From the NCBI GenBank assembly GCA_017744715.1, contig JAGIAT010000004.1, positions 310,001-374,000 on the forward strand: a stretch of DNA of 64,000 bases, read 5' to 3'. Every line of letters begins with the position of its first letter. Position 1 is the first letter of the stretch. The position numbers and the translations under genes are program-made. The notes below the pieces were generated by a model. That model saw nothing but the letters and a program-made list of their open reading frames with translations. It ran no database searches and was not told the origin of the DNA. Shown piece by piece: positions 33,822-43,800 of this stretch. The DNA is from Niabella sp. (GTDB taxonomy: Bacteria; Bacteroidota; Bacteroidia; Chitinophagales; Chitinophagaceae).

Positions 33822-34142
33822 GTTTCAGGTTTCAGGTTCAAGGTTTCAGGTCAGATCCGTTTTAGACCCGATGTGGGATTCATTCCTTGTTTTAAGGACA
33901 AGGATAGGGCACCAACCGGAGGAAGCGGATCAGGTTGCAGCGCAGCGCTGCTTTTAAATTCAATCGTTAATATTCGACATTGTAAAATCCCCAAAGGGTC
34001 CGTTTGAGGGATATTGCTATTAACATCGACAAGCGGCAGATCATCAAACAGTAACGCCCCCCTTACTTTTAAATTCGTTATCTTATATTCAATATTTTAA
34101 ATTCCCAAAGGGAGATTGTAACTTTAAGAAAAATCTTCTCTT
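33822..34142. repeat. Gene-free stretch with short repeats
   Basis: No gene fits here. It opens with a GTTTCAG array (GTTTCAGGTTTCAGGTTCA then AGGTTTCAGGT). Further on, two diverged segments begin CTTTTAAATTC and end CCAAAGGG (33952-33998 and 34068-34114); in the second, TCCC-AAA-GGGA forms a small hairpin. CGGAGGAAGCGGATCAGGTT (33919-33938) resembles the element at 28602-28622. The last part is an AT-rich promoter-like leader for DUF2007. Confidence 0.5.
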
Positions 34143-34352
34143 ATGACCGATCATAACCAGGATACCATTATTGTTATAAGAACATATAGTGATATAGCAG
34201 CTGCCGTTTCTGCAAAAGAAAAGCTGGAAGAAGCCGGTATTACCGCAACCATCGACGATATGGACGTGGTGGGTATGACGCCCCTCGCCGGCATTGAGGT
34301 AAAGATCTTTTCAAAAGACCTTGAAAAAGCCAGCCAGGTTCTGGAAGGCTAG
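34143..34352 (+). CDS. DUF2007 small protein
   Basis: A 69-residue protein with the ferredoxin-like DUF2007 pattern: VIRTYSDIAAAVSAKEKLEEAGITATIDDMD, a short variable part and GIEVKIFSKDLEKASQVLEG. DUF2007 is annotated as a putative signal-transducing or PII-like module because of its fold, but no ligand or partner is known to me. No signal peptide. It stands alone, followed by a short GC-rich hairpin and nine T residues. Confidence 0.85.
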   Translation: MTDHNQDTIIVIRTYSDIAAAVSAKEKLEEAGITATIDDMDVVGMTPLAGIEVKIFSKDLEKASQVLEG

Positions 34353-34416
34353 GCCTGCCGGTATAACGACTACCTGTTTGCCACAACCACGGGTTTGTTT
34401 GCCCGCAGGTGCACGC

Positions 34417-34437
34417 CGGCACGCGCCGTTTTTTTTT
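34417..34437 (+). terminator. Intrinsic terminator after DUF2007
   Basis: CGGC-ACGC-GCCG followed by nine T residues, 64 bases after the stop codon; an overlapping GTGC/GCAC pairing is possible. The stem is short, but the T-run is strong. No gene is seen from here to 34618; that part is AT-rich leader DNA for the efflux operon. Confidence 0.55.
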
Positions 34438-34618
34438 ATTTTTTCCGAACCTTTTACATACTTCTTTGTTTAAAAATGCGCCGGGCAGGGTGGAGACCGG
34501 GGAAACAATACTTCTATAAATTCCGAAGGCATTTGTTGTATTTTACTTGATTATTTCCTTACTTCGCACCCGCGGTAATACTTTTACAAAAATCTAAATA
34601 ATTAGGGGTTCCAGGGAG

Positions 34619-34960
34619 ATGAAAAAAATCGCCCATATACTTGTATTATTGATTTTGCTGATCGGCAGCAGCTTTGACACGCTGGAACTTCTGGTTCCCG
34701 CTCAGGGCACCTGCGCTGCTACAGAAAAGAATCAGCAAAGCAAGAATACCTCCCGGGAACTGGTGAACGATGAGCTGATCATTAGCAGAAGCGCTCATCA
34801 ATTATCTGTAACCGTTCACCAGCAGTCGCTTAAACAGCACCCGCAGTTCCTGCCCTCCGGCTCCCTGCTGCTACAACAACTACAATTACCACCTCCGGTA
34901 ACACCGCAAGCTAAACAACAACCCGGCTACGGCCATCTTTTCCGCTACTACCTTTTTTAG
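34619..34960 (+). CDS. Small exported or membrane-anchored hypothetical protein before the RND operon
   Basis: A 113-residue protein. Residues 1-20 (KKIAHILVLLILLIGSSFD) form a hydrophobic signal or anchor; the rest is polar and Gln/Pro-rich (QQSLKQHPQFLP, LLQQLQLPPPVTPQAKQQ) without a recognised domain. A ribosome-binding-like AGGGAG directly precedes the ATG. It lies 135 bp before the efflux adaptor on the same strand and is probably the first gene of that transcript. Function unknown; it could be a small periplasmic accessory of the pump or simply a leader gene. Confidence 0.6.
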   Translation: MKKIAHILVLLILLIGSSFDTLELLVPAQGTCAATEKNQQSKNTSRELVNDELIISRSAHQLSVTVHQQSLKQHPQFLPSGSLLLQQLQLPPPVTPQAKQQPGYGHLFRYYLF

Positions 34961-35095
34961 CCCTGCAGCTTCTTACTTTTTCTTAAGTCAATACCTGTAT
35001 GCGTAATCAGCAATGCGCAGCGTGTGCATGCTTTTACCATCCTGCAGCACTACCCTGCCCGGGTACTTATCCTATTGTTTTTAAATTAACTGATC

Positions 35096-36181
35096 ATGAT
35101 AAAAAATTATATTTTTTACGGGTTCCTCATTACAACCATTGCAGCCTGTCATGGCAACTCCCAGGAAAACAGCATTTCCAATAATAAAGAATATCCGGTC
35201 GTTACCCTCCGGCCAAGAGATACCACCCTGGCCATTCCTTATGTAGCCAATATACAGGCAGGCCGCAACATCGAGATCCATCCGCGTATGGATGGATTGC
35301 TGGATAAGATCTATATTAAGGAAGGACAGCAGGTGCGTAAAGGGCAGCGCTTATTTAAGATCAATGACAGCGAACTGCGGATCGAACTCAACAAAGCAGC
35401 AGCGGCCTATAAGAGTGCTGTAGCCGATGCAAAAGTGGCCCAGGTGGAAGTGGAGCGGGTACAGGTGCTGGTGGATAAAAAAGTGATCACCAAAACCGAA
35501 CTGGACCTGGTTAACGCAAAATATAAAGCACTGCTGGCTAAAGCCGATGTGGCGCTGGCAGATAAAAACGCCGTACAGCAGCGGATCTCCTATACCAGTA
35601 TTACCGCACCCTTTGACGGCGTTGTAGACCGGATCCCGCTTAAGGAAGGCAGCCTGGTTACAACCGCATCCCTGTTGACCACCATATCCGATGTAAGCAC
35701 CGTATTTGCTTATTTTAATATTTCTGAGAACGAATATTTTCAAACCCCGCTGCACGGAAACAGTGCCCGGCAGATCACTTCGATCAACCTGGTATTGCCC
35801 GATGGCACCCGCTACCCTTACGAGGGGCACCTGGAAAGTGCCGAAAGTGAGATTGACGAAAACACCGGTAATATCGCTTATAAGGCCCGCTTCAGCAATC
35901 CGGAAAAAACCCTGCGGCATGGTGCTTCCGGGAAACTGCTGATCACCCGTCCCTTGCAAAATGTGATCCTGCTGCCTCAAAAAACGGTGTTCGAAATACA
36001 GGACAAGAATTATGTATTTGTGGTAGATCAAAATAATATTGTGCGGATGAAAAGCATCCGGGTAGACCAGCGCCTGGCAGATTATTATGTCATCTCCGAA
36101 GGGCTGAATGCCGATGACCGTATCGTGTACGAAGGCATAAAGACCATCCGCGAAGGCGAAAAAATTACACCTAAAGGATAA
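35096..36181 (+). CDS. RND efflux periplasmic adaptor (membrane fusion lipoprotein)
   Basis: A 361-residue AcrA/MexA-type adaptor. The lipobox TIAAC places the lipidated Cys at residue 18. Domain order: first lipoyl half (NIEIHPRMDGLLDKIYIKEGQQVRKGQRLFKIND, about 60-95), an alpha-helical hairpin (about 96-160, Ala/Lys/Glu-rich), second lipoyl half (SYTSITAPFDGVVDRIPLKEGSLV), beta-barrel and membrane-proximal domain. It links the inner-membrane RND pump to the outer membrane factor. The pump gene follows at 86 bp. Confidence 0.95.
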   Translation: MIKNYIFYGFLITTIAACHGNSQENSISNNKEYPVVTLRPRDTTLAIPYVANIQAGRNIEIHPRMDGLLDKIYIKEGQQVRKGQRLFKINDSELRIELNKAAAAYKSAVADAKVAQVEVERVQVLVDKKVITKTELDLVNAKYKALLAKADVALADKNAVQQRISYTSITAPFDGVVDRIPLKEGSLVTTASLLTTISDVSTVFAYFNISENEYFQTPLHGNSARQITSINLVLPDGTRYPYEGHLESAESEIDENTGNIAYKARFSNPEKTLRHGASGKLLITRPLQNVILLPQKTVFEIQDKNYVFVVDQNNIVRMKSIRVDQRLADYYVISEGLNADDRIVYEGIKTIREGEKITPKG

Positions 36182-36267
36182 CCGCTCATCCTGTTCCTTC
36201 ATTGCCGGCGGGGTTAAAAGCCCTGCCGGCCGAAACGTTATTTATACCATCTGCATAATAAAAAAAT

Positions 36268-39200
36268 ATGGTTGAAACTTTTATCCGGAGGCCGGTGCTT
36301 TCGCTCGTGCTTTCCATTTTTATCACCCTCCTTGGTGTACTGGCCTTATTCAGTTTGCCCATTACACAATTCCCTGATATTGTACCACCCTCCGTGGCTG
36401 TAACCGCCCGGTATACCGGCGCCAATGCCGAAGTATCCGTAGATGCCGTAGCCGTGCCGCTGGAACGCGCCATCAACGGGGTGCCCGGTATGACGTATAT
36501 GTCTACGGTATCCGGCAACGACGGCGTTACCATGATTACGGTGTATTTTAAAGTAGGCACCGATCCGGATGTGGCAGCCGTGAATGTACAAAACCGCGTA
36601 ACCACCGTACTGGACGAGCTGCCCGAAGAAGTGATCAAAGCCGGTGTTACCACCGAAAAGGAAGTGAACAGTATGCTGATGTACCTGAATATTACCAGCA
36701 CGGATGAAGCCGCCGATGAAGATTTCATTTACAATTTCACCGACATCAATATCCTGAAGGAGCTGAAACGCATCGATGGTGTAGGCCGTGCCGAGATCAT
36801 GGGTTATAAGGACTATGCCATGCGGGTATGGCTGAACCCCGAAAAATTATTTGCGTACAACGTATCCGCCGATGAAGTCATTGCTGCGTTACGGAATCAG
36901 AACGTTTCCGCAGCCCCGGGCAAAACCGGGGAAAGCTCGGGCAAAACAAAGAACGCACTGCAATACGTACTGCGCTATACCGGAAAATTCTCGGAGCCCA
37001 AACAGTACGAGAACATTGCCATCCGCTCCAACAGCGACGGTTCCATTCTTAAATTAAAAGACGTGGCCGATGTGGAATTTGGCGCCATGAGCTATAGCAT
37101 GGTTTCAAAAAGCGATGGTAAACCGGCCGCTTCCATTATGATCAAACAACGCCCCGGCTCCAATGCCAGTGAAGTGATCGACAATATCAAACAAAAAATG
37201 GGCGAACTTAAAAACAGCACCTTTCCTCCAGGTATGAATTACAGCATGGCCTATGATGTGTCGCGCTTTCTGGATGCGTCCATCAGCGCCGTGCTCACTA
37301 CCCTGGTAGAAGCCTTTGTACTGGTGGCCATCGTGGTATTCATCTTCCTGCAGGACTGGAGATCAACCCTCATTCCCGTACTGGCGGTTCCTGTGGCACT
37401 GGTAGGCACCCTGGCGTTTATGCTGCTGCTGGGCTTTTCCATCAACCTGCTTACGCTGTTTGCCCTGGTGCTTGCTATTGGTATCGTGGTAGATAATGCC
37501 ATCGTCGTCGTTGAAGCCGTTCATGTAAAAATGACGGAAGAGCACCTGCCGCCCCTGGAAGCCACCATTGCTGCTATGAAAGAAATCACCGGGGCGATCA
37601 TTGCCATTACCCTGGTAATGTCGGCGGTATTTGTGCCGGTTGCTTTCTTAAGTGGGCCCGTAGGCGTATTCTATCGCCAGTTTTCCCTGACGCTTGCCTT
37701 CTCCATCGTTATTTCCGGCATCAATGCCCTCACTCTTACACCGGCGCTTTGCGCCCTGATGCTGAAGCATACAGCACCCCGGAAAAAAGGCTGGATGGGC
37801 CGTTTCTTTCATGCCTTCAATACCGGGTTTGATAAAACAACGCACAAATACCAGGGCATACTTGGTAAAATTGCAGGCCGGAAGATCGTTACGCTGGGAA
37901 TGCTGGTGCTTTTTTTCCTGGCCACCTGGGGTACCGCGGCCATATTGCCCGGAGGCTTTATCCCAACGGAAGACCAGGGCATGATCTATGTGAATGTAAC
38001 CACCCCGCAGGGCGCCACCGTTGAACGTACGGAAACGGTACTGGATGAACTGAACGCCGTAACGAAAGGCATCGAAGGTGTGGAAAGCGTAACCACCCTT
38101 GCGGGTTATAGTCTTACCAATGAAATTGCCGGTGCCTCCTACGGCATGGGTATGATCAACCTGAAATCCTGGAAGGAACGGAAGAAAAACGTGGATCAGA
38201 TCATCGACGAAATCGAAGCGCGCACGGCGAAACTGACCGATGCAAAGATCGAAGTATTTGCACCGCCTACCGTGCCCGGATTTGGGAATACCAGCGGCTT
38301 TGAGCTGCGCCTGCTCAATAAAGGCGGCGACGATATTGCGGAAACCTCCGAGATCACCCGGAACTTTGTTGCCGCTATCGACAGTACCCGGGAGGTCAAC
38401 AATGTGTTTACCAGTTTTGATGCCACCTTTCCCCAATACCTGATCCATGTGGATTATGATATGGCCGCGAAAAAAAATGTAACGGTCGATAATGCGATGA
38501 ATACCCTGCAGACCCTTTTGGGCAGTTACTATGCCACCAACTTCATCCGCTTTAACCAGATGTATAAAGTGATGGTGCAGGCCAGTCCGCAGTTCCGGGC
38601 CGAACCTGCAGACGTACTGCATCAGTATGTAAAGAACAGCAACGGTGAAATGGTACCGTTCTCTTCGTTTATACGTATGGAGCGGGTATACGGCCCGGAA
38701 CAGCTGACCCGCTATAACATGTATACATCTGCCATGATCAACGGTGAAGCCGCACCCGGCTACAGCAGCAGCGACGCAATCAGGGCCGTGGAAAAGATCG
38801 CCGCCGAAAAGCTGCCCCGGGGTTATGATTTTGACTGGAGCGGGATGACGCGCGAAGAGATCCTGTCAGGCAACCAGGCCGTATACATTTTTGCACTTTG
38901 TTTATTGTTTGTATACCTGTTGCTGGCTGCACAATACGAAAGCTTTTTACTACCCTTACCGGTGATCCTGAGCTTACCCGCAGGTATCTTCGGTTCCTTC
39001 CTTTTCCTGAAACTGGCAGGGTTGGATAATAATATTTATGCGCAGGTAGCATTGGTGATGCTCATCGGGCTATTGGGTAAGAATGCCATCCTCATCATTG
39101 AATTTGCTATCCAGCGCCGCAAGGAAGGGCACTCCATACTGCAGGCCGCTATTGAGGGCGCCGCCCAGCGGCTGCGTCCGATCCTGATGACCTCCTTTGC

Positions 39201-39432
39201 GTTTATTGCAGGGCTCATCCCGCTGTGTATTGCTACGGGGGCCGGAGCGATCGGCAACCGTTCCATCGGTATAGCAGCCGCCGGAGGTATGTTCATCGGC
39301 ACCGTATTCGGCCTGCTGATCATCCCCGGGCTCTATGTACTTTTTGCTTCCCTGTCGGAACGCGGAAAAAAGAAAACCCCTGAAGTTCCGCTCCAGATCG
39401 CTGACATAAAAATCATTGAGAATGAAAATTAA
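36268..39432 (+). CDS. RND efflux pump inner-membrane subunit (HAE1/AcrB-like)
   Basis: A 1054-residue twelve-segment proton/drug antiporter, full length for the HAE1 family. Visible: the N-terminal FIRRPVLSLVLSIFITLLGVLALF, periplasmic porter domains, the funnel, FIPTEDQGMIYVNV after TM7, and the late GLLGKNAILIIEFAIQRR with the TM10 Lys equivalent to AcrB Lys940. In TM4 the proton-relay pair reads Asp409-Asn410 (VVDNAIVVVEAV) where AcrB has Asp407-Asp408. Substrate cannot be predicted, but organic drug- or bile-like compounds are usual. Overlaps the outer membrane factor gene by 11 bases. Confidence 0.95.
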   Translation: MVETFIRRPVLSLVLSIFITLLGVLALFSLPITQFPDIVPPSVAVTARYTGANAEVSVDAVAVPLERAINGVPGMTYMSTVSGNDGVTMITVYFKVGTDPDVAAVNVQNRVTTVLDELPEEVIKAGVTTEKEVNSMLMYLNITSTDEAADEDFIYNFTDINILKELKRIDGVGRAEIMGYKDYAMRVWLNPEKLFAYNVSADEVIAALRNQNVSAAPGKTGESSGKTKNALQYVLRYTGKFSEPKQYENIAIRSNSDGSILKLKDVADVEFGAMSYSMVSKSDGKPAASIMIKQRPGSNASEVIDNIKQKMGELKNSTFPPGMNYSMAYDVSRFLDASISAVLTTLVEAFVLVAIVVFIFLQDWRSTLIPVLAVPVALVGTLAFMLLLGFSINLLTLFALVLAIGIVVDNAIVVVEAVHVKMTEEHLPPLEATIAAMKEITGAIIAITLVMSAVFVPVAFLSGPVGVFYRQFSLTLAFSIVISGINALTLTPALCALMLKHTAPRKKGWMGRFFHAFNTGFDKTTHKYQGILGKIAGRKIVTLGMLVLFFLATWGTAAILPGGFIPTEDQGMIYVNVTTPQGATVERTETVLDELNAVTKGIEGVESVTTLAGYSLTNEIAGASYGMGMINLKSWKERKKNVDQIIDEIEARTAKLTDAKIEVFAPPTVPGFGNTSGFELRLLNKGGDDIAETSEITRNFVAAIDSTREVNNVFTSFDATFPQYLIHVDYDMAAKKNVTVDNAMNTLQTLLGSYYATNFIRFNQMYKVMVQASPQFRAEPADVLHQYVKNSNGEMVPFSSFIRMERVYGPEQLTRYNMYTSAMINGEAAPGYSSSDAIRAVEKIAAEKLPRGYDFDWSGMTREEILSGNQAVYIFALCLLFVYLLLAAQYESFLLPLPVILSLPAGIFGSFLFLKLAGLDNNIYAQVALVMLIGLLGKNAILIIEFAIQRRKEGHSILQAAIEGAAQRLRPILMTSFAFIAGLIPLCIATGAGAIGNRSIGIAAAGGMFIGTVFGLLIIPGLYVLFASLSERGKKKTPEVPLQIADIKIIENEN

Positions 39433-40870
39433 TATCCATCATCAACTCCTGGCGGCGGGAGCCGTATCCCTGCTGGCCGTTGGCTGCACTGTTCCAAAAA
39501 CAACAACGATCAGGCAGGCTGCACCACTTCCGGAACATTATACCACCACCACCGGCGACAGTGTATCGGTTGCCCGGCTGCAGTTCAGGGATTTCTTCAA
39601 CGATAAGCCCCTGGTAACGCTCATTGATCAGGTACTGGCCAATAATATCGACGGGCAGATTGCCGCCGCGCAGATAAAAATTGCAGAAGCTTACCTGGAA
39701 GCCCGGAAGGCGGCCCTGCTTCCTTCCGTTACGGCCGGGTTGCGCGCGTCCGGAACGCATTATGGCAGGCATACCATGGAAGGCGTAGGCAACTTCGACA
39801 CCAATCTTTCGCCCAATATCGACAACAGCCAACGCATTCCTACCGTAATCACCCCCGATTACTGGCTGGGACTAAGCGCTTCCTGGGAAATTGACCTCTG
39901 GGGAAAACTTGGTAACCTGCAACATGCAGCCCGGGAACGGTTTCTTGCCACCAAGCAGGGACGGGACCTGTTAACAGCCGCGCTGATCACGCATACGGCC
40001 ACCCTTTATTATGAACTGATCATGCTCGACAAAGAAGTGGCCATTCTGAATGAAAACATCGCTTTGCAGGAACGTGCCCTTGAAATTGTAAAGATCCATA
40101 AAGAGGTAGGACGGGCAACGGAACTGGCCGTACAGCAATTTGACGCCCAGCTTGCCAATACAAGGGCCGCGCTTTACAGCGTACAACAGCAAACCACGGC
40201 CACCGAAAATCAATTGCTGGAGCTTACAGGCAGGTATACCGGCACCATTGAGCGCAGTGCTTCCATTGATATAAAGGCCATTCATTACCTGGCGGCACAC
40301 GGCCATCCGCAACAGTTACTGCAATACCGCCCGGATATCCGCGCTGCCTATCACGAACTTCAGGCAAGCCACGCGGATGCGCAGGCCGCGCGCGCCGCAT
40401 TTTTCCCTTCCGTAAACCTGGCAGCTGCAGCCGGGTTGCAGTCGTTCAACGCGGCAAAGCTGTTGAACCCTACATCAATCGCCACCCAGCTATTGGGAGG
40501 CATCACCGCACCGGTATTCCAGAAAAAACACTTAAAGGCTTCGTTCAATATTGCCACAGCCGAACAGGAGATCGCTTTTCTGAATTACCAGAAAACCATT
40601 AATAAGGCCTTCCAGGAAGTGAAAACCTTATTGAGTTATATCGATCAGCATAAAAAGATACTGGCTGAAAAAAACAAGGAGGTGGAAGCCCTCGACAAAG
40701 GCATCGAAGTTTCAAATGACCTGTATGTAACCGCTTACGCCTCTTACCTGGAGATCATTGCCGCACAAAAGAGCAAGATCACTGCAGACCTGGACCTGAT
40801 CAAAGCAGAAAGGGATCAGGCACACGTGCTCATCCAGCTATACAAGGCTTTGGGAGGCGGGGCCGGATAA
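39422..40870 (+). CDS. TolC/NodT-family outer membrane factor lipoprotein
   Basis: A 482-residue outer membrane channel protein. I take the ATG at 39422, inside the last codons of the pump gene; a TTG two codons earlier is less likely. The lipobox LLAVGC near residue 21 marks it as a NodT-type lipoprotein. Two OEP repeats (about 50-240 and 260-470) give the beta-barrel and long helical hairpins: NNIDGQIAAAQIKIAEAYLEARKAALLPSVTAGL and YRPDIRAAYHELQASHADAQAARAAFFPSVNLAAAAG. It completes the tripartite pump. It is convergent with GH106 with only five bases between the stop codons. Confidence 0.95.
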   Translation: MKINIHHQLLAAGAVSLLAVGCTVPKTTTIRQAAPLPEHYTTTTGDSVSVARLQFRDFFNDKPLVTLIDQVLANNIDGQIAAAQIKIAEAYLEARKAALLPSVTAGLRASGTHYGRHTMEGVGNFDTNLSPNIDNSQRIPTVITPDYWLGLSASWEIDLWGKLGNLQHAARERFLATKQGRDLLTAALITHTATLYYELIMLDKEVAILNENIALQERALEIVKIHKEVGRATELAVQQFDAQLANTRAALYSVQQQTTATENQLLELTGRYTGTIERSASIDIKAIHYLAAHGHPQQLLQYRPDIRAAYHELQASHADAQAARAAFFPSVNLAAAAGLQSFNAAKLLNPTSIATQLLGGITAPVFQKKHLKASFNIATAEQEIAFLNYQKTINKAFQEVKTLLSYIDQHKKILAEKNKEVEALDKGIEVSNDLYVTAYASYLEIIAAQKSKITADLDLIKAERDQAHVLIQLYKALGGGAG

Positions 40871-40875
40871 GCGCA

Positions 40876-43800
40876 TCAGGCAAAAGCAGTAAGCGTTACC
40901 GGCCCCAGCAATCCGGAGGGCAGCAACGGATCTTCTTTTTTAAACGTGATGTTGGTCCTTGTTCTCCGTTGCTCCGGTGGCAACGCCGCATCCCCGATCA
41001 ACCGGTTGGGCCAGAGATTGATTACTTCAATGCGCAGATCATTGACGCCGCGTTTCAATTTACCGGTCACTTCCACCCGCCAGGGCGCTGTCCATATAAT
41101 ACCCTGGTCTGCACCGTTGAGCCAAACCCGGCAGATGTTCTTTACAACACCCAGTTCGATGAATACCGGGCCGGCGGGTAAGGCATCATTAAAAGAAAAC
41201 TGTTTGCGATAAACCGCCTTCCCCGAGTAGTAACGGATGCCGGGATCCGGGTGCGTGCTCCAATCCTGAAGGGTTTCGAAACGCACGGTTGCCGGTCCGC
41301 CCCATTTGGGATCAAACTGCAGCTCCCAGGCGCCGGTAAGCACCTGAAGTGGACGAAAGGACCCGGCGGGTTGCCATACATTGGACGATGCCGGCGGCCG
41401 TTCTTTCTTTAATTTTGGGAACACCACGAATACAGACTGGAACACGTCCAGCTTCAATGCGATTCTGGTACGGCCGCTTTCCTGTTGATACAATGGAATG
41501 CATCGCTTTCCTGAAACGGGATCCCAGAGCTCCGGCCGGCGGCCATTTATACGGAACAGGCAATCGCTCTCTACTATTTCTTTTTTCCGGTTGGTGATAA
41601 AGTAGATCTCGGCTTCCCCGGTGGTGCGATGGATAAAATCGATCCAGGCATTGCTGTTCACCACTTCAAAATCAGGCATACAGCCGGTATCTTTCAATAC
41701 CGCACGTATGGATCCGGGGTAAAACAGGCGTCCCCGGCCAACGTGTATTGCCTTATCGCCTGCAGGGGTTTTCCATAATGCTTCTGCCAGTTGTTGAATG
41801 TCTGCATCGCATTGCGGGTAGTTAGTTAAACCAGTGTCCGTTTCCGGTGGTGCTCCCATTACGAGGGCGCCTTGTTCTAAAAGCAATTTTATCTTTTTCA
41901 AAACAGCCACCGGCATACGGTTGCTGTCTGGTAATACAAGCATGCGGTATTGCATACCATCGGGCAGCACCAGTTTTCCATCGCGCACATGCACCCGCTC
42001 CAGCAATACTTCGGTATTGCACACATCATAATCATATCCCTTGTCCAGTGCGGCGGGTATGTGTTTTTGCGCCACAAGATTGGGTGCAATATCCCCATTA
42101 TAAAACAACACATCGGCTACAAAATGCCCGGCCCGTAATAAATGCTGGCTGCGCGCCACATATGAAAAGAAGGGCGCGGAAAATTCCCACCAGGTTACAT
42201 TGGGATTAAAATGCGTACCGGCTCCATACTCGTAACCCGGCAATCCATCCCTGGGCCGGGTTGCTGTAGACGTATGGATCACAATGCGGTTGATGCCCTC
42301 GCAAAAAGCGCGGTCCAGTGCCTGCTTCAGCGAACCCGGGTAATCCATCCAGTGCCGGAAACTCGTAAACGCTTCTGCCGACACCAGTTTGCGTCCATAG
42401 ATATGCGCGGCGGAGGCCACCATCTTGGTGACTTTATTCTGTCCGAAATCCAGGCGCGATACACCATAGGATTTATCATCGGTTAAGTTTTCCTGGTCTT
42501 CATGTTTGGGCGCCAGCCAGAACTCCCCTGCCGGCAGATCACTGCGACCCAGGTTTTTTAATCCGTCGATACAGATTGTACCGGACCGGCTGGGACCGGC
42601 AGCTTCATTTTGTACCAGCATGCCGTGCTGATGACAAAGTGCCGCAAAATGCCCATAATGTTCATCGGCCATACAGTCGGCAATGGTACGGCGGTAATCA
42701 TTTAAAAAACGATCGGATAAATCCGCGCTGCCAATCACATAACCCGATAAAACCGGCAGGTACGGTGTGGCATCGTAACCGCGATAGTGCCGGAATTTTT
42801 CAAGGATCTGCGGGGTCCAGTTGGGGAACCCGTCCTCGAAACTATCATCACAAAAATATGCCGGCTTCGCCCCCATTTTTGCAGCTTCCTCAATGAATAT
42901 TTTTCCCAGGTGCGCAAACTGGAGGTCTACCCCTTTTTTATCAAACCAGTCAATCGACAGCCCGTCCGCCTCCGGTTGTGCGATCATCAGTTTTGATCCC
43001 GTCATCCGGTGCCCGGTACGCACAATCGTCCAGGTACCGGGTGGCACATCCCAGCGCAGCCGGCCCGTTGCATCCATCTTATCCGTAAGATCGATAACAT
43101 CCGTTAACGGAATGGCCGTATCGTCCGTATTATTGATCCAGGGTGTTTGAACCGGATCGGTAATCTCAAATGCCTTTGCAAAATTACTGGCATCTTTCCG
43201 GTTCGTTTTTGCTTCCAGCAACGCTGCGCGGCTGCCCGTTATTTTGTGCTCTTTTACTTTGGTACGAATGGCTACTACCGCTGTATCGCGGTAGTCCAGT
43301 TGTTCTAAAGGAAGATCGATGTATTCCTTATACCCGGGCGGATTGAATACTTTATCATACCCCACGCGGTTGCCCGGCAACGGCACCGTTCCATTGAATG
43401 ACTGCGGACCTGTGAGTTCCATTGTAGATTGCAGGTACCAGCGGCCGGAATGCTCCGGCCGGATCCAGGGACCGCCCATACACCACCCCGAACTGAGGTT
43501 GATGCCCACTTCAATATGCAGCCGCCTGGCCTCCTTCATGGCAAACCGATAGAGCGCCTTCCACTCTTCCGAAAGAAATGTTGCGCCTTTTGGAATGCGT
43601 GCGCCACCAAGCCCATCAGACGAATTCACCATCAGCACGCCGCCCATACCCTTTGCCTTAAACGCTTCCAGGTCTCTGCGGATGCCATCCTCATCCACCA
43701 GCCCGTTAAACCACCACCAGTAGCAGGAAGAACGGGCCGTTTCGGGTGGGTTAACAAAATTTTCAAACAGGGTATCTTTGGCACCGATACCGCTCATGGC

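Noticed and set aside
34999-35184. 61-codon frame overlapping the adaptor start
   Set aside because: Overlaps the lipoprotein signal of the adaptor in another frame and shows no signal or domain.
35351-36202. 283-codon minus-strand open frame
   Set aside because: Antisense to the adaptor gene with no domain; explained by codon use of the real gene.
37648-38622. 324-codon minus-strand open frame
   Set aside because: Shadow of the RND pump gene; no start signal or domain.
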